Assembly (NCBI RefSeq): GCF_032854445.1
Contig: NW_027018270.1
Coordinates: forward strand, 1-49,041
Origin: Liolophura sinensis
Lineage: Eukaryota > Mollusca > Polyplacophora > Chitonida > Chitonidae
Reading direction: 5' to 3'
Length of the DNA stretch: 49,041 bases
The translations under genes were made by a program, and so were the position numbers. Numbering within the stretch: the first letter of the stretch is position 1; the number at the start of each line of letters is the position of its first letter. The notes below the pieces were generated by a model. It worked only from the letters and a program-made list of their open reading frames with translations, did not search any database and was not told the DNA's origin. Shown one piece after another: positions 1 through 10,467 of this stretch.

Positions 1-1100
1 GTAATGACCAGTCGCGATTGTACATAGTTAATGTAGCCGATTTCAATTAGCAAAAAGACCAGGCAAAAATCTAAAAGTGGAAAAACTGTTCCAATGCTGC
101 TGGTAAGAGGCTAATCCGACGTATTTTGTGACGAGAAATCGAATGGTGCAAACCGCGTTGCTCTCCGACCAATACTTTTGGCTGTAGCCACAAATGAATA
201 ATCAATGATGTCAAGATCACGTGCCCAGCAACGGCTCTTACTCCATGGAAACCAAGGAAATTTGCACTTTTTCAACAGCTGGAGATGCCTGGCCCAATTG
301 CGCATCCTTTGGCACCTTATTGATGTGGGTCAGTGTTCAATTGTACTTTTTACAGCGGGTTGTATCAAGTACCTTGTGTTTTTTTTATATACAAATGGTG
401 TGGTTTTTCTACATGTAGATAAAGACATTGAGTTTGTCTTCGACTTAGGAGTAAGACATTTGCTGGGTGAGTTAAATGGGCTTGGCCCAAAGATTTGACG
501 TCGTCTGGGCTACCGAAGGGCACATAACTTATAATGAAATGTTGAATATAGTAATGACCAGTCGCGATTGTACATAGTTAATGTAGCCCATTTCAATTAG
601 CAAAATGACCAGGCAAAAATCCAAAAGTGAAAAACTGTTCCAATGCTGTTGGTAAGAGGCTAATCCGACGTATTTTGTGACGAGAAATCGAATGGTGCAA
701 ACCGCGTTGCTCTCCGACCAATACTTTTGGCTGTAGCCACAAATGAATAATCAATGATGTCAAGATCACGTGCCCAGCAACGGCTCTTACTCCATGGAAA
801 CCAAGGAAATTTGCAATTTTTCAACAGCTGGAGATGCCTGGCCCAATTTCGCATCCTTTGGCACCTTATTGATGTGGGTCAATGTTCAATTGTACTTTTT
901 ACAGCGGATTGTATCAAGTACCTTTTGTTTTTTTTATATACAAAATGGTGTGGTTTTTCTACATGTAGATAAAGACATTGAGTTTGTCTTCGACTTAGAA
1001 GTAAGACATTTGTTGGGTGAGTTAAATGGGCTTGGCCCAAAGATTTGACGTCGTCTGGGCTACCGAAGGGCACATAACTTATAATGAAAAGTTGAATATA
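1..1100 (+). repeat. Monomers m1-m2, outlier pair at the left edge
   Basis: m1 combines cgggt (unit 359 g) and accttgtg (376 g) with ttagga (449 g), a mix not seen elsewhere. m2 has gtagccca (shared only with m59), caaaatgacc (unit 56 t, otherwise only in m75, m81 and m87 some 40 kb away), a one-base loss in gtgaaaaact, private changes ccaatttcgc and gtcaatgttc, and one extra a after the T tract. They sit outside the regular trimer that follows. The array clearly continues beyond position 1. Confidence 0.8.
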
Positions 1101-1177
1101 GTAATGACCAGTCGCGATTGTACATAGTTAATGTAGCCGATTTCAATTAGCAAAAAGACCAGGCAAAAATCCAAAAG

Positions 1178-1193
1178 TGGAAAAACTGTTCCA
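1178..1193. repeat. Short inverted repeat, TGGAA-6-TTCCA
   Basis: Unit 78-82 (TGGAA) and 89-93 (TTCCA) are perfect 5-bp arms around a 6-base spacer. The unit 79 g to a marker (agtaga copies, for example m29-m30 and m32-m33) breaks one pair, so the structure is not kept across the array. It is weak as a functional element. Confidence 0.4.
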
Positions 1194-1294
1194 ATGCTGC
1201 TGGTAAGAGGCTAATCCGACGTATTTTGTGACGAGAAATCGAATGGTGCAAACCGCGTTGCTCTCCGACCAATACTTTTGGCTGTAACCACAAA

Positions 1295-1451
1295 TGAATA
1301 ATCAATGATGTCAAGATCACGTGCCCAGCAACGGCTCTTACTCCATGGAAACCAAGGAAATTTGCAATTTTTCAACAGCTGGAGATGCCTGGCCCAATTG
1401 CGCATCCTTTGGCACCTTATTGATGTGGGTCAGTGTTCAATTGTACTTTTT
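1295..1451. other. Conserved internal block of the monomer (unit 195-351), reference copy
   Basis: Across the 89 copies this 157-bp stretch has no marker shared between distant HOR families. It shows only private changes or changes confined to local HOR copies, such as unit 248 g to c in m76, m78 and m82, or unit 341 t to c in m77, m79, m83 and m89. It holds several six-base palindromes: CACGTG (unit 218-223), CCATGG (243-248), CAGCTG (276-281) and CAATTG (295-300 and 338-343). Constraint as a protein-binding site or frequent gene conversion could each explain the uniformity; the sequence alone does not decide between them. Confidence 0.7.
1318..1323. other. CACGTG palindrome (E-box/G-box type) in the conserved block
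   Basis: CACGTG sits at unit 218-223 and is kept in almost every copy. It is lost in m44 (CACGTA near 23888) and its flank changes in m63 (34,34x). The motif is a bHLH/bZIP core in many eukaryotes, but binding here is only a possibility. Confidence 0.35.
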
Positions 1452-1478
1452 ACAGCGGATTGTATCAAGTACCTTTTG

Positions 1479-1486
1479 TTTTTTTT
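1479..1486. other. T8 tract followed by tayata; slippage site
   Basis: Unit 379-386 is a run of eight T. It is nine T in m41, m49, m56 and m77, and seven T in m62, m75, m81 and m87, which is typical of homopolymer slippage or sequencing error. Unit 388 after it is c in about 20 copies and t in nearly all others. In the t copies the minus strand reads TATATAAAA, a TATA-like string (for example 2033-2041 in m4). No other promoter feature supports initiation there. Confidence 0.6.
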
Positions 1487-1508
1487 ACATACAAATGGTG
1501 TGGTTTTT

Positions 1509-1518
1509 CTACATGTAG
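1509..1518. other. Perfect 10-bp palindrome CTACATGTAG
   Basis: This palindrome lies at unit 409-418 and is the longest perfect one I see in the monomer. It is present in almost every copy; m72 has ACATGAAG (near 39481), which breaks it. Possible roles as a dimer-binding site are speculative. Confidence 0.5.
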
Positions 1519-1576
1519 ATAAAGACATTGAGTTTGTCTTCGACTTAGAAGTAAGACATTTGTTGGGTGAGTTAAA

Positions 1577-1589
1577 TGGGCTTGGCCCA
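1577..1589. repeat. Short inverted repeat, TGGGC-TTG-GCCCA
   Basis: Unit 477-481 and 485-489 are perfect 5-bp arms separated by three bases. Copies with unit 478 g to a (aataggc; m15, m21, m36) and copies with ggtcc (m63, m70) or gaccc (m66) lose a pair. It is a minor structural motif only. Confidence 0.4.
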
Positions 1590-1596
1590 AAGATTT

Positions 1597-1602
1597 GACG
1601 TC
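1597..1602. other. GACGTC palindrome within TGACGTCG
   Basis: Unit 497-502 is GACGTC, inside TGACGTCG, one base away from a CRE-type octamer. It is present in nearly all copies; m38 carries an inserted g just before it (tttggacg). It is recorded as a conserved site without evidence of function. Confidence 0.3.
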
Positions 1603-4399
1603 GTCTGGGCTACCGAAGGGCACATAACTTATAATGAAAAGTTGAATATAGTAATGACCAGTCGCGATTGTACATAGTTAATGCAGCCGATTTCAATTAG
1701 CAAAAAGACCAGGCAAAAATCCAAAAGTGGAAAAACTGTTCCAATGCTGCTGGTAAGAGGCTAATCCGACGTATTTTGTGACGAGAAATCGAATGGTGCA
1801 AACCGCGTTGCTCTCCGACCAATACTTTTGGCTGTAGTCACAAATGAATAATCAATGATGTCAAGATCACGTGCCCAGCAACGGCTCTTACTCCATGGAA
1901 ACCAAGGAAATTTGCAATTTTTCAACAGCTGGAGATGCCTGGCCCAATTGCGCATCCTTTGGCACCTTATTGATGTGGGTCAGTGTTCAATTGTACTTTT
2001 TACAGCGGATTGTATCAAGTACCTTTTGTTTTTTTTATATACAAATGGTGTGGTTTTTCTACATGTAGATAAAGACATTGAGTTTGTCTTCGATTTAGAA
2101 GTAAGACATTTGTTGGGTGAGTTAAATGGGCTTGGCCCAAAGATTTGACGTCGTCTGGGCTACCGAAGGGCACATAACTTATAATGAAAAGTTGAATATA
2201 GTAATGACCAGTCGCGATTGTACATAGTTAATGTAGCCGATTTCAATTAGCAAAAAGACCAGGCAAAAATCCAAAAGGAGAAAAACTGTTCCAATGCTGT
2301 TGGTAAGAGGCTAATCCGACGTATTTTGTGACGAGAAATCCAATGGTGCAAACCGCGTTGCTCTCCGACCAATACTTTTGGCTGTAACCACAAATGAATA
2401 ATCAATGATGTCAAGATCACGTGCCCAGCAACGGCTCTTACTCCATGGAAACCAAGGAAATTTGCAATTTTTCAACAGCTGGAGATGCCTGGCCCAATTG
2501 CGCATCCTTTGGCACCTTATTGATGTGGGTCAGTGTTCAATTGTACTTTTTTCAGCGGATTGTATCAAGTACCTTTTGTTTTTTTTATATACAAATGGTG
2601 TGGTTTTTCTACATGTAGATAAAGACATTGAGTTTGTCTTCGACTTAGAAGTAAGACATTTGTTGGGTGAGTTAAATGGGCTTGGCCCAAAGATTTGACG
2701 TCGTCTGGGCTACCGAAGGGCACATAACTTATAATGAAAAGTTGAATATAATAATGACCAGTCGCGATTGTACATAGTTAATGTAGCCGATTTCAATTAG
2801 CAAAAAGACCTGGCAAAAATCCAAAAGTGGAAAAACTGTTCCAATGCTGCTGGTAAGAGGCTAATCCGACGTATTTTGTGACGAGAAATCGAATGGTGCA
2901 AACCGCGTTGCTCTCCGACCAATACTTTTGGCTGTAGCCACAAATGAATAATCAATGATGTCAAGATCACGTGCCCAGCAACGGCTCTTACTCCATGGAA
3001 ACCAAGGAAATTTGCAATTTTTCAACAGCTGGAGATGCCTGGCCCAATTGCGCATCCTTTGGCACCTTATTGATGTGGGTCAGTGTTCAATTGTACTTTT
3101 TACAGCGGATTGTATCAAGTACCTTTTGTTTTTTTTACATACAAATGGTGTGGTTTTTCTACATGTAGATAAAGACATTGAGTTTGTCTTCGACTTAGAA
3201 GTAAGACATTTGTTGGGTGAGTTAAATGGGCTTGGCCCAAAGATTTGACGTCGTCTGGGCTACCGAAGGGCACATAACTTATAATGAAAAGTTGAATATA
3301 GTAATGACCAGTCGCGATTGTACATAGTTAATGCAGCCGATTTCAATTAGCAAAAAGACCAGGCAAAAATCCAAAAGTGGAAAAACTGTTCCAATGCTGC
3401 TGGTAAGAGGCTAATCCGACGTATTTTGTGACGAGAAATCGAATGGTGCAAACCGCGTTGCTCTCCGACCAATACTTTTGGCTGTAGCCACAAATGAATA
3501 ATCAATGATGTCAAGATCACGTGCCCAGCAACGGCTCTTACTCCATGGAAACCAAGGAATTTGCAATTTTTCAACAGCTGGAGATGCCTGGCCCAATTGC
3601 GCATCCTTTGGCACCTTATTGATGTGGGTCAGTGTTCAATTGTACTTTTTACAGCGGATTGTATCAAGTACCTTTTGTTTTTTTTATATACAAATGGTGT
3701 GGTTTTTCTACATGTAGATAAAGACATTGAGTTTGTCTTCGATTTAGAAGTAAGACATTTGTTGGGTGAGTTAAATGGGCTTGGCCCAAAGATTTGACGT
3801 CGTCTGGGCTACCGAAGGGCACATAACTTATAATGAAAAGTTGAATATAGTAATGACCAGTCGCGATTGTACATAGTTAATGTAGCCGATTTCAATTCGC
3901 AAAAAGACCAGGCAAAAATCCAAAAGGAGAAAAACTGTTCCAATGCTGTTGGTAAGAGGCTAATCCGACGTATTTTGTGACGAGAAATCCAATGGTGCAA
4001 ACCGCGTTGTTCTCCGACCAATACTTTTGGCTGTAACCACAAATGAATAATCAATGATGTCAAGATCACGTGCCCAGCAACGGCTCTTACTCCATGGAAA
4101 CCAAGGAAATTTGCAATTTTTCAACAGCTGGAGATGCCTGGCCCAATTGCGCATCCTTTGGCACCTTATTGATGTGGGTCAGTGTTCAATTGTACTTTTT
4201 TCAGCGGATTGTATCAAGTACCTTTTGTTTTTTTTATATACAAATGGTGTGGTTTTTCTACATGTAGATAAAGACATTGAGTTTGTCTTCGACTTAGAAG
4301 TAAGACATTTGTTGGGTGAGTTAAATGGGCTTGGCCCAAAGATTTGACGTCGTCTGGGCTACCGAAGGGCACATAACTTATAATGAAAAGTTGAATATA

Positions 4400-4947
4400 A
4401 TAATGACCAGTCGCGATTGTACATAGTTAATGTAGCCGATTTCAATTAGCAAAAAGACCTGGCAAAAATCCAAAAGTGGAAAAACTGTTCCAATGCTGCT
4501 GGTAAGAGGCTAATCCGACGTATTTTGTGACGAGAAATCGAATGGTGCAAACCGCGTTGCTCTCCGACCAATACTTTTGGCTGTAGCCACAAATGAATAA
4601 TCAATGATGTCAAGATCACGTGCCCAGCAACGGCTCTTCTCCATTAAACCAAGGGAAATTTGCAATTTTTTCAACAGCTGCGATGCCTGGCCCAATTGCG
4701 CATCCTTTGGCACCTTATTGATGTGGGTCAGTGTTCAATTGTACTTTTTACAGCGGATTGTATCAAGTACCTTTTGTTTTTTTTACATACAAATGGTGTG
4801 GTTTTTCTACATGTAGATAAAGACATTGAGTTTGTCTTCGACTTAGAAGTAAGACATTTGTTGGGTGAGTTAAATGGGCTTGGCCCAAAGATTTGACGTC
4901 GTCTGGCTACCGAAGGGCACATAACTTATAATGAAAAGTTGAATATA
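4400..4947 (+). repeat. m9, monomer with a dense cluster of differences
   Basis: Between about 4638 and 4685, inside the otherwise most conserved block, m9 has several one-base losses, gains and substitutions within 50 bp (ctcttctccattaaacc, aagggaaa, a longer T run, gctgcgatg). A further g is missing near 4905. The rest of the copy matches its sisters m6 and m3. The pattern looks like uncorrected long-read error more than evolution. m10 (4948-5499) next to it also has four single-base indels. Confidence 0.75.
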
Positions 4948-7839
4948 GTAATGACCAGTCGCGATTGTACATAGTTAATGCAGCCGATTTCAATTAGCAA
5001 AAAAGACCAGGCAAAAATCCAAAAGTGGAAAAACTGTTCCAATGCTGCTGGTAAGAGGCTAATCCGACGTATTTTGTGACGAGAAATCGAATGGTGCAAA
5101 CCGCGTTGCTCTCCGACCAATACTTTTGGCTGTAGCCACAAATGAATAATCAATGATGTCAAGATCACGTGCCCAGCAACGGCTCTTACTCCATGGAAAC
5201 CAAGGAAATTTGCAATTTTCAACAGCTTGGAGATGCCTGGCCCAATTGCGCATCCTTTGGCACCTTATTGATGTGGGTCAGTGTTCAATTGTACTTTTAT
5301 ACAGCGGATTGTATCAAGTACCTTTTGTTTTTTTTATATACAAATGGTGTGGTTTTTCTACATGTAGATAAAGACATTGAGTTTGTCTTCGATTTAGAAG
5401 TAAGACATTTGTTGGGTGAGTTAAATGGGCTTGGCCCAAAGATTTGACGTCGTCTGGGCTACCGAAGGGCACATAACTTATAATGAAAAGTTGAATATAG
5501 TAATGACCAGTCGCGATTGTACATAGTTAATGTAGCCGATTTCAATTCGCAAAAAGACCAGGCAAAAATCCAAAGGTAGAAAAACTGTTCCAATGCTGCT
5601 GGTAAGAGGCTAATCCGACGTATTTTGTGACGAGAAATCGAATGGTGCAAACCGCGTTGCTCTCCGACCAATACTTTTGGCTGTAGCCACAAATGAATAA
5701 TCAATGATGTCAAGATCACGTGCCCAGCAACGGCTCTTACTCCATGGAAACCAAGGAAATTTGCAATTTTTCAACAGCTGGAGATGCCTGGCCCAATTGC
5801 GCATCCTTTGGCACCTTATTGATGTGGGTCAGTGTTCAATTGTACTTTTTTCAGCGGATTCTATCAAGTACCTTTTGTTTTTTTTATATACAAATGGTGT
5901 GGTTTTTCTACATGTAGATAAAGACATTGAGTTTTGTCTTCGACTTAGAAGTAAGACATTTGTTGGGTGAGTTAAATGGGCTTGGCCCAAAGATTTGACG
6001 TCGTCTGGGCTACCGAAGGGCACATAACTTATAATGAAAAGTTGAATATAGTAATGACCAGTCGCGATTGTACATAGTTAATGTAGCCGATTTCAATTAG
6101 CAAAAAGACCAGGCAAAAATCCAAAAGTGGAAAAACTGTTCCAATGCTGCTGGTAAGAGGCTAATCCGACGTATTTTGTGACGAGAAATCGAATGGTGCA
6201 AACCGCGTTGCTCTCCGACCAATACTTTTGGCTGTAGCCACAAATGAATAATCAATGATGTCAAGATCACGTGCCCAGCAACGGCTCTTACTCCATGGAA
6301 ACCAAGGAAATTTGCAATTTTTCAACAGCTGGAGATGCCTGGCCCAATTGCGCATCCTTTGGCACCTTATTGATGTGGGTCAGTGTTCAATTGTACTTTT
6401 TACAGCGGATTGTATCAAGTACCTTTTGTTTTTTTTACATACAAATGGTGTGGTTTTTCTACATGTAGATAAAGACATTGAGTTTGTCTTCGACTTAGAA
6501 GTAAGACATTTGTTGGGTGAGTTAAATGGGCTTGGCCCAAAGATTTGACGTCGTCTGGGCTACCGAAGGGCACATAACTTATAATGAAAAGTTGAATATA
6601 GTAATGGACCAGTCGCGATTGTACATAGTTAATGCAGCCGATTTCAATTAGCAAAAAGACCTGGCAAAAATCCAAAAGTGGAAAAACTGTTCCAATGCTG
6701 CTGGTAAGAGGCTAATCCGACGTATTTTGTGACGAGAAATCGAATGGTGCAAACCGCGTTGCTCTCCGACCAATACTTTTCGCTGTAGCCACAAATGAAT
6801 AATCAATGATGTCAAGATCACGTGCCCAGCAACGGCTCTTACTCCATGGAAACCAAGGAAATTTGCAATTTTTCAACAGCTGGAGATGCCTGGCCCAATT
6901 GCGCATCCTTTGGCACCTTATTGATGTGGGTCAGTGTTCAATTGTACTTTTTACAGCGGGTTGTATCAAGTACCTTGTGTTTTTTTTATATACAAATGGT
7001 GTGGTTTTTCTACATGTAGATAAAGACATTGAGTTTGTCTTCGACTTAGAAGTAAGACATTTGCTGGGTGAGTTAAATGGGCTTGGCCCAAAGATTTGAC
7101 GTCGTCTGGGCTACCGAAGGGCACATAACTTATAATGAAATGTTGAATATAGTAATGACCAGTCGCGATTGTACATAGTTAATGTAGCCGATTTAAATTA
7201 GCAAAAAGACCAGGCAAAAATCCAAAAGTGGAAAAAACTGTTCCAATGCTGCTGGTAAGAGGCTAATCCGACGTATTTTGTGACGAGAAATCGAATGGTG
7301 CAAACCGCGTTGCTCTCCGACCAAGACTTTTGGCTGTAGCCACAAGTGAATAATCAATGATGTCAAGATCACGTGACCCAGCAACGGCTCTTACTCCATG
7401 GAAACCAAGGAAATTTGCAATTTTTCAACAGCTGGAGATGCCTGGCCCAATTGCGCATCCTTTGGCACCTTATTGATGTGGGTCAGTGTTCAATTGTACT
7501 TTTTTCAGCGGATTGTATCAAGTACCTTTTGTTTTTTTTATATACAAATGGTGTGGTTTTTCTACATGTAGATAAAGACATTGAGTTTGTCTTCGACTTA
7601 GAAGTAAGACATTTTGTTGGGTGAGTTAAATGGGCTTGGCCCAAAGATTTGACGTCGTCTGGGCTACCGAAGGGCACATAACTTATAATGAAAAGTTGAA
7701 TATAGTAATGACCAGTCGCGATTGTACATAGTTAATGTAGCCGATTTCAATTAGCAAAAAGACCAGGCAAAAATCCAAAAGTGGAAAAACTGTTCCAATG
7801 CTGCTGGTAAGAGGCTAATCCGACGTATTTTGTGACGAG

Positions 7840-7861
7840 AAATCGAATGGAAATCGAATGG
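7840..7861 (+). repeat. 11-bp tandem duplication inside m15
   Basis: The string aaatcgaatgg occurs twice in direct succession (7840-7850 and 7851-7861). This makes m15 561 bp long, the longest monomer in the window. It is private to this copy, although sister monomers m12 and m18 are otherwise very similar, so it is recent or an assembly artefact. Confidence 0.9.
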
Positions 7862-10467
7862 TGCAAACCGCGTTGCTCTCCGACCAATACTTTTGGCTGT
7901 AGCCACAAATGAATAATCAATGATGTCAAGATCACGTGCCCAGCAACGGCTCTTACTCCATGGAAACCAAGGAAATTTGCAATTTTTCAACAGCTGGAGA
8001 TGCCTGGCCCAATTGCGCATCCTTTGGCACCTTATTGATGTGGGTCAGTGTTCAATTGTACTTTTTACAGCGGATTGTATCAAGTACCTTTTGTTTTTTT
8101 TACATACAAATGGTGTGGTTTTTCTACATGTAGATAAAGACATTGAGTTTGTCTTCGACTTAGAAGTAAGACATTTGTTGGGTGAGTTAAATAGGCTTGG
8201 CCCAAAGATTTGACGTCGTCTGGGCTACCGAAGGGCACATAACTTATAATGAAAAGTTGAATATAGTAATGACCAGTCGCGATTGTACATAGTTAATGCA
8301 GCCGATTTCAATTAGCAAAAAGACCTGGCAAAAATCCAAAAGTGGAAAAACTGTTCCAATGCTGCTGGTAAGAGGCTAATCCGACGTATTTTGTGACGAG
8401 AAATCGAATGGTGCAAACCGCGTTGCTCTCCGACCAATACTTTTGGCTGTAGCCACAAATGAATAATCAATGATGTCAAGATCACGTGCCCAGCAACGGC
8501 TCTTACTCCATGGAAACCAAGGAAATTTGCAATTTTTCAACAGCTGGAGATGCCTGGCCCAATTGCGCATCCTTTGGCACCTTATTGATGTGGGTCAGTG
8601 TTCAATTGTACTTTTTACAGCGGGTTGTATCAAGTACCTTGTGTTTTTTTTATATACAAATGGTGTGGTTTTTCTACATGTAGATAAAGACATTGAGTTT
8701 GTCTTCGACTTAGAAGTAAGACATTTGCTGGGTGAGTTTAAATGGGCTTGGCCCAAAGATTTGACGTCGTCTGGGCTACCGAAGGGCACATAACTTATAA
8801 TGAAATGTTGAATATAGTAATGACCAGTCGCGATTGTACATAGTTAATGTAGCCGATTTAAATTAGCAAAAAGACCAGGCAAAAATCCAAAAGTGGAAAA
8901 ACTGTTCCAATGCTGCTGGTAAGAGGCTAATCCGACGTATTTTGTGACGAGAAATCGAATGGTGCAAACCGCGTTGCTCTCCGACCAATACTTTTGGCTG
9001 TAGCCACAAATGAATAATCAATGATGTCAAGATCACGTGCCCAGCAACGGCTCTTACTCCATGGAAACCAAGGAAATTTGCAATTTTTCAACAGCTGGAG
9101 ATGCCTGGCCCAATTGCGCATCCTTTGGCACCTTATTGATGTGGGTCAGTGTTCAATTGTACTTTTTTCAGCGGATTGTATCAAGTACCTTTTGTTTTTT
9201 TTATATACAAATGGTGTGGTTTTTCTACATGTAGATAAAGACATTGAGTTTGTCTTCGACTTAGAAGTAAGACATTTGTTGGGTGAGTTAAATGGGCTTG
9301 GCCCAAAGATTTGACGTCGTCTGGGCTACCGAAGGGCACATAACTTATAATGAAAAGTTGAATATAGTAATGACCAGTCGCGATTGTACATAGTTAATGT
9401 AGCCGATTTCAATTAGCAAAAAGACCAGGCAAAAATCCAAAAGTGGAAAAAACTGTTCCAATGCTGCTGGTAAGAGGCTAATCCGACGTATTTTGTGACG
9501 AGAAATCGAATGGTGCAAACCGCGTTGCTCTCCGACCAATACTTTTGGCTGTAGCCACAAATGAATAATCAATGATGTCAAGATCACGTGCCCAGCAACG
9601 GCTCTTACTCCATGGAAACCAAGGAAATTTGCAATTTTTCAACAGCTGGAGATGCCTGGCCCAATTGCGCATCCTTTGGCACCTTATTGATGTGGGTCAG
9701 TGTTCAATTGTACTTTTTACAGCGGATTGTATCAAGTACCTTTTGTTTTTTTTACATACAAATGGTGTGGTTTTTCTACATGTAGATAAAGACATTGAGT
9801 TTGTCTTCGACTTAGAAGTAAGACATTTGTTGGGTGAGTTAAATGGGCTTGGCCCAAAGATTTGACGTCGTCTGGGCTACCGAAGGGCACATAACTTATA
9901 ATGAAAAGTTGAATATAGTAATGACCAGTCGCGATTGTACATAGTTAATGCAGCCGATTTCAATTAGCAAAAAGACCTGGCAAAAATCCAAAAGTGGAAA
10001 AACTGTTCCAATGCTGCTGGTAAGAGGCTAATCCGACGTATTTTGTGACGAGAAATCGAATGGTGCCAACCGCGTTGCTCTCCGACCAATACTTTAGGCT
10101 GTAGCCACAAATGAATAATCAATGATGTCAAGATCACGTGCCCAGCAACGGCTCTTACTCCATGGAAACCAAGGAAATTTGCAATTTTTCAACAGCTGGA
10201 GATGCCTGGCCCAATTGCGCATCCTTTGGCACCTTATTGATGTGGGTCAGTGTTCAATTGTACTTTTTACAGCGGGTTGTATCAAGTACCTTGTGTTTTT
10301 TTTATATACAAATGGTGTGGTTTTTCTACATGTAGATAAAGACATTGAGTTTGTCTTCGACTTAGAAGTAAGACATTTGCTGGGTGAGTTAAATGGGCTT
10401 GGCCCAAAGATTTGACGTCGTCTGGGCTACCGAAGGGCACATAACTTATAATGAAATGTTGAATATA

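Larger units (their letters stand above)
1101..1650 (+). repeat. Reference monomer (m3), 550 bp
   Basis: This clean copy is used here to define unit coordinates 1-550. By hand count it has 122 G and 102 C (40.7% GC) and 18 CpG. Recurrent marker sites across the array, in unit coordinates, are: 34 (t/c), 44 (c/a), 48-49 (ta, tc or aa), 56 (a/t), 61 (a/t), 79 (g/a), 100 (c/t), 109 (g/t), 161 (c/t), 167 (g/a), 173 (t/g), 194 (a/g), 352 (a/t), 359 (a/g), 376 (t/g), 388 (c/t), 444 (c/t), 449 (a/g), 463 (t/c), 469 (g/a), 478 (g/a), 540 (a/t) and 541 (g/a). Nothing in it resembles 5S rRNA, a tRNA B box, an snRNA or a known spliced leader. Confidence 0.95.
1101..6050 (+). repeat. Trimer HOR, subtype I (three copies, m3-m11)
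   Basis: Three consecutive 1.65-kb trimers occupy 1101-2750, 2751-4399 and 4400-6050. Position A (m3, m6, m9) has tacat after the T tract. Position B (m4, m7, m10) has atgcagcc (unit 34 c) and cgattta (444 t). Position C (m5, m8, m11) has ttcagcgg (352 t) and an aggaga or ggtaga variant near unit 77-80; m5 and m8 also have gctgt (unit 100 t). m6 and m9 both begin ataatgacc and carry acctggc, which ties the second and third trimers together most closely. Confidence 0.85.

Noticed and set aside
1211-1405. Minus-strand 64-codon ORF and overlapping 86-codon ORF in most monomers
   Set aside because: These overlap each other and the plus-strand frames in the same bases, change by amino-acid-altering variants at unit 161-194, and match no known domain. 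They are by-products of an AT-rich repeat with few stops in these frames.
1479-1486. Pol III terminator (T8 tract)
   Set aside because: No A/B box or type 3 promoter elements lie upstream at suitable spacing, and the tract length varies as expected for simple slippage.
1541-1557. CENP-B box-like sequence around ttcgacttagaag
   Set aside because: It has TTCG and an A at the right spacing but lacks the essential CGGG part of the box, on either strand.
1305-1598. Plus-strand 97-codon ORF present in most monomers (unit 205-498)
   Set aside because: It recurs only because the DNA recurs. Shared variants within it are mostly amino-acid changing (unit 352, 359, 376, 388, 449, 469, 478) with only two common silent ones (444, 463), so there is no sign of purifying selection. 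It is frameshifted in several copies (for example m2, m7, m9, m10, m11), 550 is not a multiple of three, and it resembles no protein I recognise.
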